Source of the DNA: a virus
Virus record (IMG/VR): IMGVR_UViG_3300032579_000041
Coordinates: 1 to 39,924 of that record
Reading direction: 5' to 3' (one strand)
DNA length: 39,924 nt
This document shows positions 24,155 to 29,807 of this stretch, in pieces (position 1 is the first letter of the stretch; each line of letters opens with the position of its first letter). The position numbers and the translations under genes are program-made. The notes under the pieces are model-generated. The model did no database searches. It was given only the letters and a program-made list of their open reading frames with translations, and was not told the DNA's origin.

Positions 24155-24244
24155 TTAAAACCCTCCTAAAAGAGCATAAGCAAACATTAATCCTAAAACT
24201 ACACCAAGAGCTGCTACACCTACAAAGTCAATTACTTGTTTCAT
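24155..24244 (-). CDS. 29-residue single-span membrane peptide, first gene of the minus block
   Basis: Reads MKQVIDFVGVAALGVVLGLM followed by FAYALLGGF. Nearly all hydrophobic after the first six residues. It is the first gene after the minus-strand promoter, so it would be made early and abundantly. A ribosome binding site aaggga lies upstream. Its 3' end carries the ribosome binding site (aggaggg) for the next gene. Confidence 0.6.
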   Translation of the reverse strand: MKQVIDFVGVAALGVVLGLMFAYALLGGF

Positions 24245-24278
24245 GTTATTTCCCTTCATCACTTGTTGAACTGGATTC

Positions 24279-24305
24279 AGTATAGATCAAAATATAGGTT
24301 TGCAA
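24279..24305 (-). promoter_or_regulatory. Candidate early promoter, minus strand
   Basis: On the minus strand the -35 is TTGCAA (24300-24305) and the -10 TATACT (24279-24284). The spacer is only 15 bases, shorter than ideal. The start would be near 24272, about 28 bases before the first gene. It is the only good candidate upstream of the minus block. Confidence 0.5.
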
Positions 24306-24327
24306 TAGGTTTTTTCAATTATTTTTA

Positions 24328-24342
24328 TAGGGGGATTCCCTA
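24328..24342. promoter_or_regulatory. Candidate operator palindrome
   Basis: TAGGG-GGATT-CCCTA is an exact inverted repeat with 5-base arms and a 5-base centre. It lies between the two divergent promoters. Two direct repeats of the type ATAGGTTT occur at about 24293-24313 on the minus-promoter side. The adjacent Cro-like gene is the obvious candidate to bind here. Confidence 0.5.
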
Positions 24343-24368
24343 ATGCTCGCATTTTCCTATATTTTTGC

Positions 24369-24376
24369 TATATGAT
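24369..24376 (+). promoter_or_regulatory. Candidate early promoter, plus strand (-10 box)
   Basis: TATGAT (24371-24376), or TATATG at 24369 preceded by an extended TGC (24366-24368). No good -35 is visible. Transcription would start near 24382, downstream of the ATG at 24372, which argues for the regulator starting at 24396. Confidence 0.45.
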
Positions 24377-24395
24377 AGAGAAAAAGGAGCAATAC

Positions 24396-24593
24396 ATGAA
24401 CCCATCAGATTTATTAAAGATTGAATTTGGAAGCCTGATAAACCTGGCTGAAAAGCTTGGAATTAAGCCCCAGACAATCTATTTATGGAACTCTACTAAG
24501 GTTCCATTCAAGTATTTACGACAAATTGAGGAGCTTTCAGAGCTGCGTTTAACAAGAGAAATGTTAAGACCTGATCTTTTTAAGAAGGGCTGA
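24396..24593 (+). CDS. Cro/YdaS-like DNA-binding regulator
   Basis: 65 residues from the ATG at 24396, chosen because aaaaaggag stands 6 bases before it, whereas the ATG at 24372 has no ribosome binding site and overlaps the -10. The helix-turn-helix runs through FGSLINLAEKLGIKPQTIYL, typical of Cro or YdaS-like proteins that lack a larger domain. It probably controls the divergent promoters. No CI partner gene is present in the window. Confidence 0.75.
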   Translation: MNPSDLLKIEFGSLINLAEKLGIKPQTIYLWNSTKVPFKYLRQIEELSELRLTREMLRPDLFKKG

Positions 24594-24594
24594 A

Positions 24595-25395
24595 ATGCAC
24601 TACTACCAACACAATATTGGGGATTATCGGAAAGATACTTCTCATCTATCGTTGCTTGAGCATGGAATTTATAGGCAACTTTTAGATAGTTATTATTTGG
24701 ATGAAATTCCTTTAAGTAATGACCTTGCGAAGCTTATGCGTTCGCATAGCGTTCGGACTGCGGAAGAACAGCAATCGCTTCAAAACGTATTAACAGACTT
24801 CTTTGAATTGACTGAATTTGGGTATATTCATAAAAGATGCGAGGATGGAATAGCTAAATTTCATGGTAAATCAGCTAGTGCTAGAGCATCCGCAATGGCT
24901 CGCTGGAGCAGTAAACATAAGGAAGTTGATGCGAACGCAATACCAACGCAATCCGAAGGCAATGCTAACCATAAACCAATAACCAATAACCATAAACCAA
25001 TAAAAAACATACAGCCTATCGGCTTTGATTTATTTTGGGATGCTTATGATAAAAAAGTAGGCAAACCAAATTCACTAAAGGCATGGTCAAAAATAGCCTT
25101 CAAAGACGATTTATTACAAAAAATTGTTGAAAAGGCTAAAGCAGACAAAAAAGCCAAGCCTGATAACAAGTTTAGGAAAGACCCTGAACGCTGGTTAAAA
25201 GGTCAGCATTGGCTGGATGAGGTGGTAATTGAGCAAGCTCCTGAAGAAAAGCTAATGCCTTTAGGTACTGATGCTCAGATTGAAGCTGCTTATAGGATTG
25301 AATGTGGTGGAGATCCGAGTAGAGCCAGGTTCAACAGTTACCAAGAAATGAGGAAATTTATTCTAGATTTTAGGGATAAAAGGAAGGTGGCATGA
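24595..25395 (+). CDS. DUF1376 replication-type protein
   Basis: 266 residues. The start MHYYQHNIGDYRKDTSHLSL, with HGIYRQLLDSYYLDEIPL, is the DUF1376 signature, a domain found in phage replication initiators of the YdaU and lambda O type. The middle linker is Asn, His, Lys, Pro and Ile rich and is encoded by tandem heptamers (24967-25001). The C-terminal ~110 residues include FDLFWDAYDKKVGKPNSLKAW and RKDPERWLKGQHWLDE, a domain common at the ends of phage replication proteins. Start is 2 bases after the regulator stop. Stop overlaps the methyltransferase start. Confidence 0.82.
   Translation: MHYYQHNIGDYRKDTSHLSLLEHGIYRQLLDSYYLDEIPLSNDLAKLMRSHSVRTAEEQQSLQNVLTDFFELTEFGYIHKRCEDGIAKFHGKSASARASAMARWSSKHKEVDANAIPTQSEGNANHKPITNNHKPIKNIQPIGFDLFWDAYDKKVGKPNSLKAWSKIAFKDDLLQKIVEKAKADKKAKPDNKFRKDPERWLKGQHWLDEVVIEQAPEEKLMPLGTDAQIEAAYRIECGGDPSRARFNSYQEMRKFILDFRDKRKVA
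24967..25001 (+). repeat. Five tandem heptamers, candidate origin iterons
   Basis: Five adjacent 7-mers read AACCATA, AACCAAT, AACCAAT, AACCATA, AACCAAT, followed by the A-rich stretch AAAAAAC. They encode NHKPITNNHKPI in the linker of the replication protein. Lambda carries its iterons inside gene O in the same way. As tandem repeats in an otherwise non-repetitive gene they are a good candidate for the replication origin. Confidence 0.65.
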
Positions 25396-26132
25396 ATGAG
25401 TTGGCTCTTTTCGAAGGTGCTGGTGGAGGAATACTTGGGGGACATTTGCTTGGATGGCGAACAGTCTGTGCAGTCGAATGGGAAGCCTATCCAGCAAGCG
25501 TATTGTGCGCCAGGCAAAACGATGGACTTTTGCCGAGTTTCCCAATATGGGATGACGTTCAAACCTTTGATGGAAAGCCTTGGCGAGGAATTGTTGATGT
25601 CATTTCTGGCGGATTTCCATGTCAAGACATCAGCGCAGCAGGAAAAGGGGGGGGCATTGAAGGCGAAAGAAGCGGAATGTGGCGAGAGATGGCAAGGATT
25701 ATTGGCGAAGTACGACCCAAATACGCATTCATTGAAAACAGTCCAATGCTCACTTCTCGAGGACTCGAACGAGTCCTTGCAGATTTGGCCCAAATGGGGT
25801 TCGATGCGGAATGGGGTGTGTTGGGAGCAGACTACATCGGACTGCCCCATCGGAGAGAACGAATATGGGTGTTGGCTTCCGACTCCAGTCACCAGCATGT
25901 GGAGAGGCGCAGCAAGCAAAAGATATTGGGGAAGCCAAGATTACAGGGCATCGTTTACAACCGAGTGGATAAGAACGAGCAAGGACTCAGAGCAATACTA
26001 TCATCCGGATTATGTAGAACTCATAATGGACTTTCCGGACAAGTGGACAGAATTAAAGCCATTGGAAATGCACAAGTTCCAAGAGTGGCAGCAACCGCTT
26101 TTGAACTCCTTAAAAAACGATTAGATGGATGA
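25392..26132 (+). CDS. dcm: C5 cytosine DNA methyltransferase
   Basis: 246 residues with all key motifs in order: motif I LALFEGAGGGILGG (glutamate in the usual serine place), motif IV GGFPCQDIS with Cys77, motif VI IENSPM (Glu115), motif VIII PHRRERIW (153-159), and motif X AIGNAQVPRVAA. The target recognition region is short (about 165-215), so this is a compact enzyme. It would methylate cytosine in phage DNA as protection from restriction. Start overlaps the upstream stop (ATGA), and the ribosome binding site is aggaagg. The region looks richer in G+C than its neighbours, suggesting acquisition. A 242-residue ORF in the +1 frame covers nearly the whole gene. Confidence 0.92.
   Translation: MNELALFEGAGGGILGGHLLGWRTVCAVEWEAYPASVLCARQNDGLLPSFPIWDDVQTFDGKPWRGIVDVISGGFPCQDISAAGKGGGIEGERSGMWREMARIIGEVRPKYAFIENSPMLTSRGLERVLADLAQMGFDAEWGVLGADYIGLPHRRERIWVLASDSSHQHVERRSKQKILGKPRLQGIVYNRVDKNEQGLRAILSSGLCRTHNGLSGQVDRIKAIGNAQVPRVAATAFELLKKRLDG
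25396..26124 (+). CDS. Second long ORF overlapping the methyltransferase in the +1 frame
   Basis: 242 residues starting 4 bases after the methyltransferase start and ending 8 bases before its stop. It shares the same ribosome binding site, and its TAG directly abuts the next gene's ATG (TAGATG). Protein-like blocks include MSWLFSKVLVEEYL, ADFHVKTSAQQEK, LLAKYDPNTHSLKTVQCSLL and MDFPDKWTELKPLEMHKF. From memory these resemble a family of phage proteins loosely annotated as methyltransferase. Against it: a long open frame can be a by-product of the conserved motifs in frame 1, and a 193-residue minus-strand ORF (25338-25919) is also open there. Real coding is plausible but unproven. Confidence 0.5.
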   Translation: MSWLFSKVLVEEYLGDICLDGEQSVQSNGKPIQQAYCAPGKTMDFCRVSQYGMTFKPLMESLGEELLMSFLADFHVKTSAQQEKGGALKAKEAECGERWQGLLAKYDPNTHSLKTVQCSLLEDSNESLQIWPKWGSMRNGVCWEQTTSDCPIGENEYGCWLPTPVTSMWRGAASKRYWGSQDYRASFTTEWIRTSKDSEQYYHPDYVELIMDFPDKWTELKPLEMHKFQEWQQPLLNSLKND

Positions 26133-26310
26133 AGAAAAGCATAAACATCGATGTGCTGTGCGCCAGCTTATTTATTGGCGAAGAACGTGGGGTTTGGCGC
26201 AATTTAGAATTTATTTGCAAAAAAGCAGATTTAGTAAGGAATTATTAAGAGATTTAGAAAACCAATGGATGAAGGGAAATAGAGCAGATGAATATGGAGA
26301 ATGGAAATGA
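26125..26310 (+). CDS. Small conserved phage protein (DUF7696-like)
   Basis: 61 residues with EEKHKHRCAVRQLIYWRRTW and LLRDLENQWMKGNRADEYGEW. This matches, from memory, a small phage family found next to DNA modification genes (DUF7696). No function is known to me. The ATG immediately follows the TAG of the overlapping ORF and lies within the 3' end of the methyltransferase gene. Confidence 0.65.
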   Translation: MDEEKHKHRCAVRQLIYWRRTWGLAQFRIYLQKSRFSKELLRDLENQWMKGNRADEYGEWK

Positions 26311-26639
26311 ATCTTGAACAATTAACGGAAAACAGGGTGGAAGAAGCATTAATTAAACTTTCTTCTACAGATGAATCTCATGCAGCTTGGGCTGGTCAAG
26401 TTAAATACCTTGAGGAAGGCTTAAAACAGGCTAAGAGCCATTCTTTTCTATTGGCTGAAGGCACAGTAGCAGAAAGAGAAGCAAAGGCTCTATCAAGCGA
26501 TAAATACGCACAAGCGGTACAAGCTTGGACTGAAGCTTTAAAACAATTTAAGAAAATAGACAATGAACGCAATCATGAAATGCGGATTATTGATATTTGG
26601 CGCACTTTATCTTCTAATCGCAGACAAGGAAATATGTAA
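26307..26639 (+). CDS. Coiled-coil phage protein, unknown function
   Basis: 110 residues from the ATG at 26307, which overlaps the previous stop (ATGA) and has ggaga 6 bases upstream; an in-frame ATG at 26301 is possible. It is mainly helical: VKYLEEGLKQAKSHSFLLAE, then GTVAEREAKALSSDKYAQA, then IDIWRTLSSNRRQG. This order (charged helix, AERExxA motif, WRTLxSxRR end) recurs in early phage proteins of unknown function. The stop overlaps the next start (TAATG). Confidence 0.65.
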   Translation: MNLEQLTENRVEEALIKLSSTDESHAAWAGQVKYLEEGLKQAKSHSFLLAEGTVAEREAKALSSDKYAQAVQAWTEALKQFKKIDNERNHEMRIIDIWRTLSSNRRQGNM

Positions 26640-27262
26640 TGCCTATTAAATTAATTGTTATTCCAATAAAGTCTGAAGAAGCTGTGCCTTGGATAATGGA
26701 AAAACATTATGCAAAGCGACTTCCTTGCATAAGTTACGCTTTTGGACTTTATGAGGAAAATCAATTAGTTGGAGTTGTAACTTATGGTACTCCAGCATCT
26801 AACAGTCTTTGTGAAGGTATTTGCGGTAAAGATTACAAGGAATTTGTGCTTGAATTAAATAGACTTTGTTTGCTTCATAACACTAAAAATCAGTCTAGTT
26901 TTTTGGTTGGAAATTCAATCAAAATGTTGCCTAAACCTAAAATTATTGTTTCCTATGCAGATACAGCGCAAGGTCATGTAGGTTATGTGTATCAAGCTAC
27001 AAACTTTTTGTTTACTGGAACTACTAAAGAACGCACAGATATGAGTGCTGGTAAAGGAAAACATAGTAGACACGCTACAGACCCATCCATAAGGCAATTT
27101 AGAAGCGCAAAACATAGATACATATACTTTCATGGCACAAAAACAGACAAAAAATTGTTGCAACGCAAACTTAATTATGATGTTTTGCCTTATCCAAAAG
27201 GTGAAACAAAACAATATGATGCTGGTGGCAAAGTTTTAACTCAATCAATACTTTTCACTTAA
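26639..27262 (+). CDS. Mom-like DNA modification protein
   Basis: 207 residues. The pattern YAKRLPCISYAFGLY, GVVTYGTPASNSLC, LELNRLCL, then SYADTAQGHVGYVYQATNF and ERTD, GKHSRH matches the family of phage Mu Mom, a GNAT-fold enzyme that converts adenine to N6-carbamoylmethyladenine in phage DNA. Mom modification blocks many restriction enzymes. Placed in one operon with the cytosine methyltransferase. Mu mom needs com for translation; no com-like gene is seen here. Confidence 0.78.
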   Translation: MPIKLIVIPIKSEEAVPWIMEKHYAKRLPCISYAFGLYEENQLVGVVTYGTPASNSLCEGICGKDYKEFVLELNRLCLLHNTKNQSSFLVGNSIKMLPKPKIIVSYADTAQGHVGYVYQATNFLFTGTTKERTDMSAGKGKHSRHATDPSIRQFRSAKHRYIYFHGTKTDKKLLQRKLNYDVLPYPKGETKQYDAGGKVLTQSILFT

Positions 27263-27272
27263 AAGGAAAAAA

Positions 27273-27437
27273 ATGAAAGACTTTAGCTTACCTTTTTTAG
27301 TATCCAAAAAGCTTTTGGATGGTTATTACGATGCAATGCTCAAACAAGATAAGCAAAGAGCTTATGAAATTGCTACCGATTTAGTAGAAATGGCCTTAAA
27401 ACTACAGGATATTGCTGGTGAAGATAAAAAAGTTTGA
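27273..27437 (+). CDS. 54-residue helical hypothetical protein
   Basis: Reads MKDFSLPFLVSKKLLDGYYD and continues with LKQDKQRAYEIATDLVEMA. A small helical protein with aaaagg upstream as ribosome binding site. It overlaps the next gene by 20 bases if that starts at GTG 27418. No family recognised. Confidence 0.65.
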   Translation: MKDFSLPFLVSKKLLDGYYDAMLKQDKQRAYEIATDLVEMALKLQDIAGEDKKV

Positions 27438-27846
27438 TCAGGCCCTTCATGACAAATACGATCCTCCAGCTAGAGCTGCGGTAGCTGAATGGATTTCTAT
27501 GAAATGGGGGCTTACAGCTTTAGATAATCCTGATATTTATGGCACAGACTTAATTATTCATAGGGGCTCTGTTCCTGTAGGGTTTGCCGAAGTTGAGGTT
27601 AGATCTTGGAATCCCCATTGTCCTTTTCCTACAATCCATGTGCCTGTAAGAAAAAAACATATGCTAGAAATACCTAAAACGCTGTTTTTTGCATTAAACC
27701 AAGATATGACTCATGCTTACTGGATCACAGGAACAAAAGCTTTAAGCTTTCCGACCATAGAAATGCGTGATGAAACTAAGCATGAAGCTTATTATGATGT
27801 TCCTAAAACATTGTTTAAATATGTCGATTTAACGGAACTTTTTTAA
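27418..27846 (+). CDS. Hypothetical protein, possibly nuclease-fold, GTG start
   Basis: 142 residues from the GTG at 27418, chosen because agga (27406-27409) is 8 bases upstream; a TTG at 27412 sits too close to that site. The segment YGTDLIIHRGSVPVGFAEVE resembles a restriction-endonuclease-like core (D, then ExE after a beta strand), but the usual lysine is missing. Followed by VRKKHMLEIPKTLFFALNQD, a pattern known in phage proteins. Enzyme activity is not claimed. Stop overlaps the next start (TAATG). Confidence 0.55.
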   Translation: MKIKKFDQALHDKYDPPARAAVAEWISMKWGLTALDNPDIYGTDLIIHRGSVPVGFAEVEVRSWNPHCPFPTIHVPVRKKHMLEIPKTLFFALNQDMTHAYWITGTKALSFPTIEMRDETKHEAYYDVPKTLFKYVDLTELF

Positions 27847-28139
27847 TGGCAACCAAAGCAGAAAAAGAGATTTATGCAAAATTGACACGATTGGGCTGCA
27901 TATTGTGTAGGCAGCAAGGAATTGAAACAACCGATACAGAAGTGGAAATGCATCACGTTAGAAGGTATGGAGGAAAAAGAAATCTTGCGCCTGTCATCCC
28001 CTTATGCGCTTACCATCATCGACTTGGAGATTCCAGTTATCACGCACTTGGGGCTAAAGGATTTACATCTTATTGGGGAATAAGCCCTGAAGAATTAATA
28101 GAAAAAACCAATGACTTATTACAAAAAACGAGTGGATGA
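27846..28139 (+). CDS. Ref-like HNH nuclease
   Basis: 97 residues. LGCILCRQQG and MHHVRRYGGKRN, then PLCAYHHRLGDSSYHALG follow the pattern of P1 Ref and related HNH nucleases, with CxxC and HH-type metal and catalytic residues. Ref proteins cut DNA in a RecA-dependent way; this phage would have to rely on host RecA. It ends FTSYWGISPEELI. Its 3' end overlaps the next gene by 29 bases. Confidence 0.8.
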   Translation: MATKAEKEIYAKLTRLGCILCRQQGIETTDTEVEMHHVRRYGGKRNLAPVIPLCAYHHRLGDSSYHALGAKGFTSYWGISPEELIEKTNDLLQKTSG

Positions 28140-28398
28140 AAACCAAAATCAAATAATTCATACGTTTATAGCGTTGGGGGCTTCTGTTTTAAATCTTTCT
28201 AGAGTAGGCCAAGGCTGTCCAGATCTGTTAATTGGCTACAAAGGCGTAAGTTGTTTAGTTGAGATTAAGCGAGATTCAAAAGCTGCATTTACTGATCCTC
28301 AAGTAAAGTTTATGCAAACCTGGCGAGGTGGAGCAGTCAGTCGGATAGATTCAGTTGATGCTGCCATTAGATTAATTAAAATGCTTGACATGGGTTAA
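28111..28398 (+). CDS. VRR-NUC domain nuclease
   Basis: 95 residues. Core LSRVGQGCPDLLIGYKGVSC followed by LVEIKRDSK contains the VRR-NUC nuclease residues (Asp of PDLL and ExK of EIK), and TDPQVKFMQTWRG ends the family. VRR-NUC proteins process branched or recombination intermediates. It starts inside the Ref-like gene and ends just before the promoter for the late block. An in-frame GTG at 28132 is an alternative start. Confidence 0.85.
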   Translation: MTYYKKRVDENQNQIIHTFIALGASVLNLSRVGQGCPDLLIGYKGVSCLVEIKRDSKAAFTDPQVKFMQTWRGGAVSRIDSVDAAIRLIKMLDMG

Positions 28399-28412
28399 GA
28401 TTGACCTAAAAT
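28385..28412 (+). promoter_or_regulatory. Strong sigma70-type promoter for the late block
   Basis: TTGACA (28385-28390) and TAAAAT (28407-28412) are separated by 16 bases. The transcript would start near 28419, at the foot of the small hairpin 28419-28435. The -35 lies inside the 3' end of the VRR-NUC gene. Confidence 0.7.
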
Positions 28413-28418
28413 TAACGG

Positions 28419-28441
28419 AGCTACGATTTGTAGCTTCTTTT
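28419..28441 (+). other. Hairpin at the expected 5' end of the late mRNA
   Basis: AGCTAC (28419-28424) pairs with GTAGCT (28430-28435), loop gattt, followed by TCTTTT. It could act as a weak terminator for the upstream transcript or as a 5' stabilising stem of the downstream one. The position at the predicted start point favours the second. Confidence 0.5.
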
Positions 28442-28458
28442 GCAAAAGGAAAATTAAA

Positions 28459-28719
28459 ATGGCAATGGGCAAAACAACTAATCCAAACAGCACTAAAGGC
28501 GTACCAGCCAAGGGTGTAGTAGTTCCTAAAGGTGCTGATGCAGCCGATACTAAAGGCGAACGTCATGCTAAAGCAGTTCGTGGCGGTGTCGCTATGGGCA
28601 AAGAAGATGCTATTGGCTCTGACAAAGAGTTCAACACAGGCCGTACTGCTGGTGTTTGCTATGAGCATAAGCGCACAGCTTATGGCGCAGAAGATAAAAA
28701 CGAAAAAGACCCTATGTAA
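28459..28719 (+). CDS. Small hydrophilic hypothetical protein
   Basis: 86 residues, very charged and low in hydrophobic residues (GKTTNPNSTKGVPAKGVVVP, then GERHAKAVRGGVAMGKEDAI). It looks disordered. It is the first gene after the strong promoter, with ribosome binding site aaagga, so it should be highly transcribed. It is followed by a hairpin that separates it from the rest of the operon. Confidence 0.65.
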   Translation: MAMGKTTNPNSTKGVPAKGVVVPKGADAADTKGERHAKAVRGGVAMGKEDAIGSDKEFNTGRTAGVCYEHKRTAYGAEDKNEKDPM

Positions 28720-28722
28720 TGC

Positions 28723-28756
28723 GAAAGCCCTGGGTGCGTGACCTCCCAAGGCTTTC
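28723..28756 (+). terminator. Strong hairpin without T tract
   Basis: GAAAGCC-c-TGGG (28723-28733) pairs with CCCA-a-GGCTTTC (28745-28756), an 11-bp stem with one mismatch. The downstream sequence is taacc, without a T run, so intrinsic termination should be poor. It may be an RNA-processing or stability element that sets the ratio of the first gene to the rest. Confidence 0.5.
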
Positions 28757-28782
28757 TAACCAAAAACTAATCGGAGAAGTTA

Positions 28783-29016
28783 ATGGCTGTAGAAAAGAAT
28801 AAAGACAGTTGTAATTCCTGTCTATTTTTCGTTGTAGGTGAACGCATGGGAATCTGTAAGCGATTCCCTTCTGCCGTTAATAAATCCAATGACGATTGGT
28901 GTGGCGAGTGGCAACTGACTGAAAGTTTAGCTTTAGAGCAAATAGTTCAAATGATGACTGAACCAGTATTGATTTCTGAACCAAAAAAGAAACCAGGAAG
29001 GCCAAGAAAAGCATGA
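28783..29016 (+). CDS. Cysteine-rich protein with C-terminal AT-hook-like motif
   Basis: 77 residues. Four cysteines in CNSCLFF, GICKRFP and DDWCGEW suggest a zinc-binding knuckle, a pattern common in phage proteins of unknown function. The end KKKPGRPRKA is a typical AT-hook (GRP core). It may bind phage DNA. Its stop overlaps the next start by 4 bases (ATGA). Confidence 0.7.
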   Translation: MAVEKNKDSCNSCLFFVVGERMGICKRFPSAVNKSNDDWCGEWQLTESLALEQIVQMMTEPVLISEPKKKPGRPRKA

Positions 29017-29327
29017 ATTTAAAGCCATTAGCAGACAAAATTGTTGTAAAACCTGATGTTCGAGAGCTTTCTAGCATTATTTTTGTTGATAACAAAGAAG
29101 TAGAAAACATGGGTACAGTCATAGCTGTAGGCCCTGGAAAGAAATTATCAGGTGGTCGCAGAGAAGATATGCCTATTCAAGTAGGAGCTAGAGTTCGATT
29201 TGGCACTATGAACGATGACAAAGGCGAGGAATATCTTAAATACTTCCCTTATGTTGAAGATGGCGTTAAATACCTAGTCATGAGCTGGCAAGATATTTGC
29301 TTTCAAGAGGAGTCTGAAAATGCTTAA
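29013..29327 (+). CDS. GroES-like co-chaperonin
   Basis: 104 residues. PLADKIVVKP, then NMGTVIAVGPGKKLSGG, then GARVRFG and YLVMSWQDICF follow the Cpn10 order (start motif, hydrophobic strand, mobile-loop region, final strand). The mobile loop (residues about 19-30, ELSSIIFVDNKE) differs from E. coli GroES. Phage versions (T4 gp31 in another family) help fold coat protein with host GroEL; here it is near terminase and coat genes. Confidence 0.85.
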   Translation: MNLKPLADKIVVKPDVRELSSIIFVDNKEVENMGTVIAVGPGKKLSGGRREDMPIQVGARVRFGTMNDDKGEEYLKYFPYVEDGVKYLVMSWQDICFQEESENA

Positions 29328-29655
29328 ATGGTTAAAAAATGCATGGCCTTGGAAATCAAAGTCTATGACCACAGAACAAATCATCACTTCTTGGGCAGCA
29401 TTTAACAATGAATCAGCCAAATTTAGAGAAACAAGACTTCAGCAGTTGTTAGATGAAGATAAACCTCGTAAACCAGCTCTTAAAAAAGCTACAACTCGGA
29501 GCAAGACCATGCCACTCAAAAAATCAGCAAGCCCTAAAGCATTTAAAGAAAATATTAAAACCGAAGTAAAAGCTGGTAAACCAGTAAAACAAGCCGTTGC
29601 CATTAGTTACGCAGTTAAAAAAGAAGCAACAAAGAAAACGAAAGGTAAAAAATGA
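29320..29655 (+). CDS. Basic phage protein, DUF6496-like
   Basis: 111 residues, strongly basic. It has a C-terminal segment with KKSASPKAFKENIKTEVKAG followed by KPVKQAVAISYAVKKEA, resembling (from memory) DUF6496, a common small phage protein that carries this KS-NIxxE-GKPxKQAVAI pattern. Role unknown. Stop overlaps the next start (ATGA). Confidence 0.7.
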   Translation: MLKWLKNAWPWKSKSMTTEQIITSWAAFNNESAKFRETRLQQLLDEDKPRKPALKKATTRSKTMPLKKSASPKAFKENIKTEVKAGKPVKQAVAISYAVKKEATKKTKGKK

Positions 29656-29807
29656 ACGTAACATTCACTATTGAACAACTAAACGCTATTTTGTCTTATT
29701 GCGACCAAATGCCGTATAGATTTGCTAAACCCCTAATTGATCAAATTCAGGCTATTGCTGAACCTCAAGTAAAAGAGCAAACTCCAGTAGAAGTAGTAGC
29801 GGAATGA
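29652..29807 (+). CDS. 51-residue hypothetical protein
   Basis: Reads MNVTFTIEQLNAILSYCDQM and continues with PYRFAKPLIDQIQAIAEP. A small helical protein of a kind often found before phage terminases. Both ends are four-base ATGA overlaps with neighbouring genes, which is the main support for coding. Confidence 0.7.
   Translation: MNVTFTIEQLNAILSYCDQMPYRFAKPLIDQIQAIAEPQVKEQTPVEVVAE

Noticed and set aside
25338-25919. 193-residue minus-strand ORF across the methyltransferase
   Set aside because: It lacks a ribosome binding site and motifs, and runs against the operon. It shows that several frames are open here, which lowers confidence in the overlapping plus ORF.
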